The notes under the pieces are model-generated. The model was not told the DNA's origin and did no database searches. It was given only the letters and a program-made list of their open reading frames with translations. DNA of 64,000 nucleotides from Actinoallomurus sp040655075 (GTDB lineage Bacteria; Actinomycetota; Actinomycetes; Streptosporangiales; Streptosporangiaceae). Shown piece by piece: positions 34,458-42,572 of this stretch (position 1 is the first letter of the stretch; the number at the start of each line of letters is the position of its first letter). Both the position numbers and the translations under genes were made by a program. Location: assembly GCF_040655075.1 (NCBI RefSeq), contig NZ_JBFAJC010000010.1, positions 124,001-188,000 on the forward strand, in the 5' to 3' direction.

Positions 34458-34475
34458 GCCGCCCCGAAGGGCGGC
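34458..34475 (-). promoter_or_regulatory. C(UUCG)G hairpin in the chaplin 5' leader
   Basis: On the minus strand GCCGCCC-TTCG-GGGCGGC forms a 7-bp stem with an exceptionally stable UUCG tetraloop, ending 28 nt before the chaplin GTG. It could stabilise the mRNA or affect ribosome access. Confidence 0.6.
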
Positions 34476-34593
34476 CGGTACGTACGGTAGTTATCCAGAT
34501 ACTCCTAGGTAATAGTAAGCGGATCTACCTGGGCGTAATCGCATCGTTACAATAAGTGACTGCATTGTCGCCGTCTGTCGACATTGACCGCCT

Positions 34594-37104
34594 CTACTCG
34601 GCGGCCAGCGACTCGACGATCGACGTCCGCGCGGCCCGCCTTCCGGGCATGATCGCCGCGACCACGCCGGCGACGGCCGCCAGGACGAGGAACAGGACGA
34701 TCCGGCCGATCGGCAGACCGAGCACCGCGTTGTCGATGGCGGCGGAGATCGCGACCCAGCCGAGCGCCGCGCCGAGCACCACGCCGATGAGCGCGCCGAT
34801 CACCGAGATGATCAGGGCCTCCAGCGACAGCATCCGGCGCAGCCCCCTCCGGGTCAGGCCCAGCGCCCGCAGCAGCGCCGACTCCCGGGTCCGCTCCACC
34901 ACCGACAGGGTCAGGGTGTTCGCGATGCCGATCAGCGAGATGACGATCGCCAGCGCGAGCAGGGCCGCGACGATCAGGAACACCTGGTCCAGGGCGTCCG
35001 ACAGCTGATTCTTGATGTCGGCCGCGGAGGCCACCCGCACGATCGGGTAGTCCTTGAGTGCCGTATCGACGGCCGCGCGCGAGGTGGTCGCCGACACCCC
35101 CTTCTTCGCGATCAGGAAGACCCGGTCCGGGTCCTTCGAGCCGAACGACCGCGTGAAGTCCGTCTCGTCGAGCAGGATGTCCGGGAGGATGGACTCGCCC
35201 GACACGATCGCAACCACGCGCAGCGTCGCGGTGCCCTGGCGGGTCTGCAGGGACACCGTCCCGCCGACCCGCGCGCCGAGCCCGCGCGCCTGGTCCTGGT
35301 GCAGCACCACGGCGCCCGGTCGCAGGTCGGCCAGCGAGCCGGAGGCGACCGTCGGCTTGAGATCACGGCCGAGGTAGCGCTGGGTCATCGACCCGACGTC
35401 CCCGTCCTGCCCGTTCACCTTGGCGGACGCCGTGTGGACCTCGATGACGGCCGAGAAGTCCGGCTGGGCGCGCAGCCGCGCGACCGCGCCGCCGGGGATC
35501 GGCCGGTCCTCGCTCGCCTGCGTGCTCGCCTGCGCGCTCAGCTGGTAGTCGACCGGGTACTGGTGGGTGAGGCTGTGGTCCGCCGTCGACCGTACGGACG
35601 CCAGCGCCACCGAGAACATCGTCATCAGCGTGACGCCCACCGTCAGCGCCACCGTGGTGACCGCCGCGCGCTTGGGATTGCGCCGGGAGTTCGCCAGGGC
35701 GAGGCGGCCGGGCACCCCGAAGATCCGCGCGGGCAGCCCCCCGACGATCCCGCTCAGCGCCCGTACGAGCAGCGGACTGAGCGCGACGACGCCCAGGAAG
35801 ACCAGCGCGCCCGCCACCATGACCATGAGGAATGGGCCCTGCCCCGGTTTGGTGGTCAGCGCGAGGGTGGCCACCCCGGTTCCGGCCGCGGTGAGCAGCG
35901 CACCGACGATGATGCGGATGATTCCGGCCCGTCCCCGCACCGGCCCCTCCGACTGGGTACGGAGCGCGGCGACCGGCGGCACGCGCGTCGCCGCGCGGGC
36001 CGGCATCAGGGCCGACAGCACGGTCACGGCGAGGCCCACCGGGATGCCGACGAGGAACGGGGTGGCCGAGACGACCAGCGAGCCGCCCGCCATGCCGGTC
36101 CCGGAGTTGAAGACGAGGGCCGCGCCGTACCCGAGCCCGATTCCGACGATCACGCCGAGGACCGAGGCCAGCAGGCCGACGACCGCCGACTCGATCAGGA
36201 CGCCCCGGAAGACCTGGCCCCTGGTCGCGCCGACGCAGCGCAGCAGCGCCATCTCCCGCGTCCGCTGGGCGATGAGGATGTTGAAGGTGTTGTAGATGAC
36301 GAGGGCGGCCACGAACAGCGCGACGAACGCGAAGGCCAGGAAGAACGTCGCGATCTGGTTGACGTCCAGGCCGGATCGGGCGGCGAGCCGCTTGGCGAGC
36401 CCGTGGCTCGTCACCGTGATGAACGACGATCCGGCCGCCTGGGCGACGGCGGTGCGCAGTCCCTCCGCGGAGACGCCGGGGGCGGCCTTGACGTCGACCT
36501 CGACGTAACCGCGCTCGCCGGTCATCTCGGCGGCGACCGGTTTGGTGAAGCCGACGGCGCCGCGGAAGCCGATCTCCTGGTCGACGCCCACGTCGACCAG
36601 TCCGGTCACCGTGAACGTGTGCGGGACGCTCTTCTTGTCCAGCACCCGGATCGTGTCGCCGACGTGGTAGCCCGTGTGCGCGGCCACCGTCTTCTCCAGG
36701 ACGGCCTCGCCCGGGCCGGCCGGAGCGCGGCCCTTCTCGATCGTGTAGCGGGCCAGTTCCCCGGTGGCCATCGACATGCCCACCGTCGGCGTGTCGCCGT
36801 ACACCCGGCCGTTCTTGCCGAGGAGCGGGGCGTCGCCGCGTACCTGCCCCTGGGCGTCCTCGACGCCCTGAACGGCGCGGATCGCGCCCAGCGTCGCCTC
36901 CGGGACCTTCTTGTCGCCGTCTGCGAGGACGGCCACCGAGACTTTGTCGGCGGAGGCGGTGAACTGCCGGTCGAACCCGGCCTTCATCGTGTCGGTGAGT
37001 ACGAACGTGCCCGCGACGAAGCCCACGCCGAGCGTGATGGCGAGGGCGGTGAGCATGAGGCGCAGCAGGTGCGAGCGGAGGCCCGCCAGTGTCGTCTTCA
37101 GCAT
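34594..37104 (-). CDS. FtsX-type ABC transporter permease (two FtsX domains)
   Basis: 836 residues. One N-terminal helix (LRLMLTALAITLGVGFVAG), a large external domain, an FtsX domain with three helices near 255-375, two further helices, a second external region, and a second FtsX domain at about 700-836. EMALLRCVGATRGQVFRGVL and ESALLRALGLTRRGLRRML are the paired FtsX motifs. Such permeases export or sense peptides, lipids or antibiotics. The gene starts 1 nt after the ATPase stop. A two-component system lies upstream on the same strand. Confidence 0.92.
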   Translation of the reverse strand: MLKTTLAGLRSHLLRLMLTALAITLGVGFVAGTFVLTDTMKAGFDRQFTASADKVSVAVLADGDKKVPEATLGAIRAVQGVEDAQGQVRGDAPLLGKNGRVYGDTPTVGMSMATGELARYTIEKGRAPAGPGEAVLEKTVAAHTGYHVGDTIRVLDKKSVPHTFTVTGLVDVGVDQEIGFRGAVGFTKPVAAEMTGERGYVEVDVKAAPGVSAEGLRTAVAQAAGSSFITVTSHGLAKRLAARSGLDVNQIATFFLAFAFVALFVAALVIYNTFNILIAQRTREMALLRCVGATRGQVFRGVLIESAVVGLLASVLGVIVGIGLGYGAALVFNSGTGMAGGSLVVSATPFLVGIPVGLAVTVLSALMPARAATRVPPVAALRTQSEGPVRGRAGIIRIIVGALLTAAGTGVATLALTTKPGQGPFLMVMVAGALVFLGVVALSPLLVRALSGIVGGLPARIFGVPGRLALANSRRNPKRAAVTTVALTVGVTLMTMFSVALASVRSTADHSLTHQYPVDYQLSAQASTQASEDRPIPGGAVARLRAQPDFSAVIEVHTASAKVNGQDGDVGSMTQRYLGRDLKPTVASGSLADLRPGAVVLHQDQARGLGARVGGTVSLQTRQGTATLRVVAIVSGESILPDILLDETDFTRSFGSKDPDRVFLIAKKGVSATTSRAAVDTALKDYPIVRVASAADIKNQLSDALDQVFLIVAALLALAIVISLIGIANTLTLSVVERTRESALLRALGLTRRGLRRMLSLEALIISVIGALIGVVLGAALGWVAISAAIDNAVLGLPIGRIVLFLVLAAVAGVVAAIMPGRRAARTSIVESLAAE

Positions 37105-37105
37105 C

Positions 37106-37852
37106 TCAGGACTCCAGCCTCTTCAGCGCGTCCAGGACGCTGTCCGGGGTCGGGCCGTACAGCTCGGAGGTGATCCGCCCGTCCCGCAGGAACACCACGC
37201 GGTCGGCGTACGAGGCCGCCACCGGGTCGTGGGTGACCATGACGATCGTCTGCCCCATCTCCCGCACCGAGGAGCGCAGGAACGACAGGACCTCGGCCCC
37301 GGACTTGGAATCGAGGTTCCCCGTCGGCTCGTCCGCGAAGATCACCTCGGGCCGGCTGACGAGCGCCCGCGCGCACGCCACGCGCTGCTGCTGGCCGCCG
37401 GACAGCTCGCTGGGCCGGTGGCTCAGGCGCGGCCGCAGCCCGACGGTGTCGACGACCTGGTCGAACCATCGGCGGTCCGGGGTACGGCCCGACAGTTCGA
37501 GCGGGAGCAGGATGTTCTGCTCGGCGGTCAGCGTGGGCAGCAGGTTGAACGCCTGGAAGATGAAGCCGACCCGGTCGCGGCGGAGCAGCGTGAGCTGCTT
37601 GTCCGACAGCCGGGTGACCTCCACGTCGCCGATGCGGATCGTGCCCTGGTTCACGGTGTCCAGGCCCGCCAGGCAGTGCATGAGGGTGGACTTGCCGGAC
37701 CCGGACGGACCCATGATCGCGGTGAAGGCGCCGCGGGCGAACCCCACGCTCACCCCGTGCAGGGCGCGGACGGCGGCCTCTCCGGAGCCGTACTCCTTGA
37801 CCACGTTCTCGGCCAGGACGGCGGGTGGTGCGCCTACGACGGTGCTTGTCAC
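37106..37852 (-). CDS. ABC transporter ATP-binding protein (LolD/MacB type)
   Basis: 248 residues. Walker A GPSGSGKST, Q-loop FIFQAFNLLPTLTAEQN, signature LSGGQQQR, Walker B VIFADEPTGNLDS, H-loop VTHDP. The GTG at 37852 has GAGGAG 6 nt upstream; an extension to 37999 shows no homology. It pairs with the 836-residue permease. The 232-nt gap to the response regulator holds a repeat of that gene's 3' end. Confidence 0.93.
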   Translation of the reverse strand: MTSTVVGAPPAVLAENVVKEYGSGEAAVRALHGVSVGFARGAFTAIMGPSGSGKSTLMHCLAGLDTVNQGTIRIGDVEVTRLSDKQLTLLRRDRVGFIFQAFNLLPTLTAEQNILLPLELSGRTPDRRWFDQVVDTVGLRPRLSHRPSELSGGQQQRVACARALVSRPEVIFADEPTGNLDSKSGAEVLSFLRSSVREMGQTIVMVTHDPVAASYADRVVFLRDGRITSELYGPTPDSVLDALKRLES

Positions 37853-38010
37853 GGATGACTCCTCGGTCACGGAAGGATTGCCGTGACCGAAGTTAGATTT
37901 CGGGCGCCGATCCGCCATCGGCCCGCAGGAGAGCGTTCGGTCAGCTTTCTCGGTGACATGTCCGCCGGTTGTCAGACCTGGGTCGTACGGCGGCGTCACA
38001 CCGCAGGGCT

Positions 38011-38121
38011 GCTCAATCGGAGGTGCCGCGTGGACCAGACCGGTCTCGCCCGGCTCACGCGGCGGGATCGCCCGCCAGGGTCGCTCAGTCGGACGTGCCG
38101 CTGTGGACCAGGCCGGTCTCG
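38011..38121. repeat. Direct repeat of the response-regulator 3' end
   Basis: 38083-38121 (the last codons and stop of the response regulator) is repeated at 38011-38048 with three substitutions and one deletion in 39 nt. The copy keeps the codons around the stop (GGC ACC TCC GAT TGA on the minus strand). Confidence 0.8.
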
Positions 38122-38768
38122 TACGCGAACACGACCGCCTGGACCCGGTCGCGCAGCTCCAGCTTCATGAGAATCCGCCCGACGTGCGTCTTGACCGTCG
38201 CCTCGGAGACGTAGAGACGGCTCGCGATCTCGCCGTTGGACAGGCCCTTGGCGACGAGGTGGAGCACCTCGCGTTCGCGGGCGGTCAGCGTGTCGAGCCT
38301 GCCGTCCGGCGCCGGCTCCTCGGCCGGCAGGTGCGGTACGAAGCGGTCGATCAGGCGACGCGTCGTGCTGGGCGCGACGACCGCGTCGCCGCTGCACACG
38401 GCGTGGATGGCCTCGATCAGCTGGGTCGGCCCGGCGTCCTTGAGCAGGAACCCGGCCGCCCCGGCCTTCAGCGCCGCGAAGGCGTACTCGTCCAGGTCGA
38501 ACGTGGTCAGGATGATCACCTTGGGGGCGTCCGGCAGCGCGCAGATCCGCCGGGTCGCCTCGATGCCGTCCATGCGCGGCATGCGCACGTCCATGAGCAC
38601 CACGTCCGCCGTGGTGTGCCGGAGGACGTGCAGGGCCTGCTCGCCGTCGCCGGCCTCACCGGCGACCTCCAGGTCCTGCTGCGCGTCGAGCACCATGCGG
38701 AATCCCGCGCGCACGAGCTCCTGGTCGTCGACGAGCATCACCCGGATCGGCGTCGCCTCGTCCGTCAT
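38085..38768 (-). CDS. NarL-type response regulator
   Basis: 227 residues. Receiver with D14-D15, phospho-acceptor D60 (VVLMDVRMPRMDG), TTFDLDEY and K in FLLKDAGP. LuxR DNA-binding domain: LTAREREVLHLVAKGLSNGE, then SEATVKTHVGRILMKL. The ATG overlaps the sensor kinase stop as ATGA. The pair probably controls the ABC exporter downstream, an arrangement common for envelope-stress or antimicrobial-peptide response. Confidence 0.95.
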   Translation of the reverse strand: MTDEATPIRVMLVDDQELVRAGFRMVLDAQQDLEVAGEAGDGEQALHVLRHTTADVVLMDVRMPRMDGIEATRRICALPDAPKVIILTTFDLDEYAFAALKAGAAGFLLKDAGPTQLIEAIHAVCSGDAVVAPSTTRRLIDRFVPHLPAEEPAPDGRLDTLTAREREVLHLVAKGLSNGEIASRLYVSEATVKTHVGRILMKLELRDRVQAVVFAYETGLVHSGTSD

Positions 38769-39976
38769 GCCGCACTCGTTTCCGCTCGTCGGGGCTCGGT
38801 CACCGGCAGGTGGGCGAAGACCTCGTATCCGCCGCCGGTCCGCGGCCCGGTGCGCACCGACCCTCCGTACAGGGCGGCCCGCTCGCTCATACCGACCAGA
38901 CCGTGCCCCCGCCCGTCGGAGGGGGCGGCGGCGCCCCGGCCGTCGTCACGGATGCGGATCTCCACCGAGTCATCACCGTAGTGGAGGTTCACCTCCGCCG
39001 TGGCCGCGGGTCCGGCGTGCTTGCGGGTGTTCGTCAGCGCCTCCTGCACGATCCGGTAGACCGTCAGCTGCAGCGCGGTGGGCAGCTCCGCGGGCACCCC
39101 CTCGACCGTGAGGTCGACCGGTAGCCCCGCCGAGCGGATCTGGCCGACCAGCTCGGTCAGCTGCTCGACGCCGGGCTGCGGCGCGTACGGGCCGGCGTCG
39201 TCGTTCTCGCGGAGCACGCCGAGCATGCGCCGCATCTCGGTGAGCGCCTGCCGCCCGGTCGTCCCGATCGTCTCCATCGCCCGTCTCGCGCGGGCCGGGT
39301 CGATGTCCACCATGTACGACGCACCGTCGGCCTGGACCACCATGACGCTGACGCTGTGCGCGATCACGTCGTGCATCTCCCGGGCGATCCGCGCCCGCTC
39401 ACCCGCCGCCGCGACCTGCATGTGCGCGTCCCGTTCGCGTTCCAGACGCTTCGCGCGCTCCTCCAGCTCGGCGGTGTACTTGCGCCGCGTGCTGACGTAG
39501 AGCCCCCACACCCAGATCGCCCCGACGAAGATCGTGAAGGGGAGCAGCGTGCTCCACTTGTCGCCGGCGTTCTGATCCACCCACCAGCGCCACACGGCGA
39601 GCACCGCGCCGAGCTCGACGACGGCGGCCGCCGCGATCGACCAGACGAACGCGTATTCGGCCGCGATCAGGTACAGCATGACGAACAGGTTGAGGTCCAC
39701 CGGTGCGACCTGGAGGTCGAGCAGCCACTGCACGAACGCGCCGCAGGCGACGAACGCGAACACCGCACGCGGCCACCGGCGGCGCCAGATCATCGGGACG
39801 CACATGGCCGCGACGAGGGCCAGGTAGACGTACCAGGCGATGGGTCGCTGGCCGAAGATGCGCGGGTGGGTGAACGTCTCGAGGACGCTCAGCGAGATGC
39901 CGATGATCGGCAACGCCCACAGCAGGTCGACGAGCCGGGGATGCCGCCGAAGCCAGCGGAAAAGACGCGCGAACAC
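38765..39976 (-). CDS. Sensor histidine kinase (HisKA_3 type)
   Basis: 403 residues. Several membrane helices occupy residues 20-165 (LVDLLWALPIIGISLSVL, PIAWYVYLALVAAMCVPMIW, LLPFTIFVGAIWVWGLYV). A coiled coil (RRKYTAELEERAKRLERERD) follows, then the H-box GERARIAREMHDVIAHSVSV and an HATPase domain (VQEALTNTRKHA, DDGRG, GHGLVGMSERAALYGG). The GTG at 39976 lacks a ribosome site but has TACGCT 6 nt upstream, so it is probably leaderless. No large external sensor domain is present: the signal may be sensed in the membrane. Confidence 0.93.
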   Translation of the reverse strand: MFARLFRWLRRHPRLVDLLWALPIIGISLSVLETFTHPRIFGQRPIAWYVYLALVAAMCVPMIWRRRWPRAVFAFVACGAFVQWLLDLQVAPVDLNLFVMLYLIAAEYAFVWSIAAAAVVELGAVLAVWRWWVDQNAGDKWSTLLPFTIFVGAIWVWGLYVSTRRKYTAELEERAKRLERERDAHMQVAAAGERARIAREMHDVIAHSVSVMVVQADGASYMVDIDPARARRAMETIGTTGRQALTEMRRMLGVLRENDDAGPYAPQPGVEQLTELVGQIRSAGLPVDLTVEGVPAELPTALQLTVYRIVQEALTNTRKHAGPAATAEVNLHYGDDSVEIRIRDDGRGAAAPSDGRGHGLVGMSERAALYGGSVRTGPRTGGGYEVFAHLPVTEPRRAETSAA

Positions 39977-39982
39977 CGAAAC

Positions 39983-40060
39983 AGCGTACGTTCGGCCATC
40001 GGGAACCGCGTCAACCGAAGGTCTGACACGGCCTCCGCCGCGAGGCGCACGCGGTACGGT
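39983..40060. promoter_or_regulatory. Divergent leaderless promoters
   Basis: TACGCT on the minus strand (39983-39988) lies 6 nt before the sensor kinase GTG. TACGGT on the plus strand (40055-40060) lies 6 nt before the methyltransferase GTG. Both fit TAnnnT minus-10 elements with transcription starting at the first codon. Confidence 0.6.
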
Positions 40061-40066
40061 CAAGAC

Positions 40067-41074
40067 GTGAGTCAGGTCGGGTGGCGAACGGCGATGGAGC
40101 GGGCGCTGTACGGGCCCGAGGGCTTCTACACGCGGGGCGAGCGGCCCGCGGCGCACTTCCGGACCTCGGTGCACGCCTCACACCGGTTCGCGCTCGCCGT
40201 GGCGCGACTGATCGTCGAGGTCGACACCGCGCTCGGGCACCCGGCCCGGTTCGACCTCGTCGACGTGGGCGCGGGGTGCGGGGAGCTCCTCACCGAGATC
40301 CTGCCCGTGGCGGGCCTGTCCGGACGGCTGCGCCCGGTCGCCGTCGAGGTCGCCCCGCGCCCGGAGGGCCTGAACTCCTCGATCGAGTGGCGATCCGCCC
40401 TGCCCGAGCGGATCACCGGGCTGGTCATCGCCAACGAGTGGCTCGACAACGTCCCCCTCGACATCGTCGAGTTGACCGGCGACGGTCCCCGCCTCGTGGT
40501 CGTCGACCCGCGGACCGGCGCCGAGTCGCCAGGCCCCACGCCCGCCGCGGAGGACGCCGAGTGGCTCGAACGCTGGTGGCCGCTGCGCGAGCCCGGCGAC
40601 CGCGCGGAGGTCGGCCGGCACCGGTGCGCCGCGTGGGCGTCCGTCCTCGAGCGGCTTCACGGCGGTCTGGCCCTGGCCATCGACTACGCGCACGAGCGGG
40701 ACCACCGCCCGCCGTACGGCACCCTGACCGGCTACCGCGACGGCCGCTGCGTCGCCCCGGTCCCCGACGGCTCCTGCGACATCACCGCGCACGTCGCCCT
40801 GGACGCCTGTGCCGACGCGGGACGGCAGGCCGGGGCGACCGCGACTGCGCTGACCACCCAGCGCGCGGCACTGCGGGCCCTCGGCCTGCGTGGCGAGCGT
40901 CCCCCCCTCGAGCTGGCCCGCTCCGATCCGCGCGGCTACATCCAGGCGCTGCGCGCCGCGGGCGAGGACGCCGAGCTCATCGACCCGGCAGGCCTGGGCA
41001 GCTTCGGCTGGCTGGTGCAGACCGTCGGCATCGACGTGCCCACCTTCCTGGAAACGGCTCAGACCTCGGTCTGA
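40067..41074 (+). CDS. SAM-dependent methyltransferase, NDUFAF7/MidA-like
   Basis: 335 residues. ALYGPEGFYTRGERPAAHFR is the typical start of the DUF185/MidA family, with the SAM site LVDVGAGCGELLTEIL and the NEWLDNVPLDIV segment. LALAIDYAHERDHRP continues the fold. Eukaryotic members methylate a complex I arginine; the bacterial substrate is unknown. The GTG at 40067 is probably leaderless. The 3' end, with codons for LETAQTSV and the stop, is repeated downstream. Confidence 0.88.
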   Translation: MSQVGWRTAMERALYGPEGFYTRGERPAAHFRTSVHASHRFALAVARLIVEVDTALGHPARFDLVDVGAGCGELLTEILPVAGLSGRLRPVAVEVAPRPEGLNSSIEWRSALPERITGLVIANEWLDNVPLDIVELTGDGPRLVVVDPRTGAESPGPTPAAEDAEWLERWWPLREPGDRAEVGRHRCAAWASVLERLHGGLALAIDYAHERDHRPPYGTLTGYRDGRCVAPVPDGSCDITAHVALDACADAGRQAGATATALTTQRAALRALGLRGERPPLELARSDPRGYIQALRAAGEDAELIDPAGLGSFGWLVQTVGIDVPTFLETAQTSV

Positions 41075-41217
41075 AGGGCGCGCGGGAGGCGAGTCAAACC
41101 TCGACCGGAAAGGCTGCCCGCAGGCCGCGCTGGAGACGGCTCAGATTTCGGCTTGAAGGGCCCGCAGGCCGCGCTGGAGACGGCTCAGGCTTCGACGTGA
41201 AGGGCCCGTAGGCCGCG
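41048..41217. repeat. 44-nt tandem repeat of the methyltransferase 3' end
   Basis: Three clear copies (start 41048, 41130, 41174; period 44 between the last two) and one decayed copy (about 41092-41129). Each clear copy re-encodes the end of the methyltransferase with a stop: LETAQTSV, LETAQISA, LETAQAST. The last copy overlaps, on the other strand, the last codons of the P450 gene. Confidence 0.85.
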
Positions 41218-42375
41218 CAGGACGAAGCCCGGCTTCCACTCCGGCTCCGCAGCGAGGCTCAGCTTCGGAGCGAGGTCGAGGATCGCGCGGAACGACTCGG
41301 CCAGCTCCACCCGGGCCAGCGGGGCGCCCAGGCAGAAGTGGATGCCCGCGCTGAACGCCAAATGCGGGTTGGGCGTACGGGACAGGTCGAGCACGTTCGG
41401 GTCGGCGAACACCTCGGGATCCCGGCAGGCCGACGCGAACTGCAGGGCGACCTCGGCGCCGCGCGGGATCGCCACGCCGCCGACCTCGATGTCCTCAAGG
41501 ACCCAGCGTTCGAACAGCGGGAGCGGCGTGTCGTACCGCAGCAGTTCCTCCACGGCCGTGCCGATCAGGCCGTGGTCCGCGCGCAGCCGCTCCAGCTCAC
41601 CCGGGTTGCGGAACAGCGCCCACCAGGAGTTGCCCGTGGCGTTCACCGTCGCCTCGTGCCCGGCGTTGAGCAGCAGCACGCACGTGCCGATCAGCTCGTC
41701 CTCGGTGAGCCCCTCGACCTGGCACAGGGCGCTGATGAGATCGTCGCTCGGGTCCGTCCGGCGGGCGCGGGACAGGTCGCGCAGGTAGTCGGAGAACTCG
41801 ATCGACGCGCGTACCGCCGCGTGCTGGATCTCCTCCGACGGGTTGAGCTGGTACATCCCGCAGATGTCCGCCGACCAGGGCCGCAGCAGGTGCCGGTCGC
41901 CCTCGGGGACGCCGAGCATCTCGGCGATCACGGTCACCGGCAGCGGCTCCGCGACCTCGGCGACCAGGTCGCCACCGCCGCGCTCGACGAGGCCGCGCAC
42001 GAGGCCCTCGGCGAGCGCCCGGATCCTGGGCCGAAGGTCCTCGACCATGCGCGGCGTGAACGCCTTCGACACCAGCCGCCGCAGCCGGGTGTGGTCCGGC
42101 GGCTCCATGTCGAGCATGCCCGCGTTGTTGAGGTCCCAGAAGGGCGCGAGGGACTCCGCCGGGGCCGGCCGCCCGAACTCCTCGTGCGTGGCGACGTGGA
42201 GGTACGTCCGGCCGAGCCGCCGGTCCCGCAGCAGCGCGTTGACGTCGGCGTACCGGGTGATGACCCACTGATCCGACGGCTCGTGGAAGAACACCGGCGA
42301 CTCGCGGCGCAGCCGCTCGAACACGGGGTACGGGTCGGCCACGAACTCCGGCGACCCGGGCGCGTAATCGGTCAT
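41185..42375 (-). CDS. Cytochrome P450
   Basis: 396 residues. I-helix oxygen site LLNAGHEATVNA, K-helix EELLRY (ExxR), and haem loop HLAFSAGIHFCLGAPLAR with the Cys ligand. The layout is that of soluble bacterial class I P450s (CYP107-like), which need ferredoxin and reductase not present here. The substrate is unknown. The ATG at 42375 has AGGTGG 5 nt upstream. Both that site and the TGA that overlaps the ATG come from a repeat of the neighbouring YdbT-like gene's 3' end. Confidence 0.95.
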   Translation of the reverse strand: MTDYAPGSPEFVADPYPVFERLRRESPVFFHEPSDQWVITRYADVNALLRDRRLGRTYLHVATHEEFGRPAPAESLAPFWDLNNAGMLDMEPPDHTRLRRLVSKAFTPRMVEDLRPRIRALAEGLVRGLVERGGGDLVAEVAEPLPVTVIAEMLGVPEGDRHLLRPWSADICGMYQLNPSEEIQHAAVRASIEFSDYLRDLSRARRTDPSDDLISALCQVEGLTEDELIGTCVLLLNAGHEATVNATGNSWWALFRNPGELERLRADHGLIGTAVEELLRYDTPLPLFERWVLEDIEVGGVAIPRGAEVALQFASACRDPEVFADPNVLDLSRTPNPHLAFSAGIHFCLGAPLARVELAESFRAILDLAPKLSLAAEPEWKPGFVLRGLRALHVEA

Positions 42376-42379
42376 CGAG

Positions 42380-42572
42380 CCCACCTGTCGGTACGGATGT
42401 CGGCGGCGCAGGCCCGGTGCGCCCGCGCAGGCGCGTAGGCGATCACCTGGCCCACCTGTCGATAGGGAGGTCGGCGGCACAGGCCCGATGTGCTCTCCCA
42501 GGCGCGTAAGCGATCACCTGGCCCACCTGTCCGTAGAGATGTCGGCGGCGCGAGCCCGGTCCGCTCGCCCAG
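42380..42572. repeat. 71-nt tandem repeat of the YdbT-like gene 3' end
   Basis: Three copies start at 42380, 42451 and 42522. The third is the true gene end. On the minus strand each re-creates the end DRWAR and a stop (AD-ISTDRWAR, AD-LPIDRWAR, AD-IRTDRWAR). The outermost copy leads straight into the P450 start as TGGGCTCGATGA. Confidence 0.88.
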
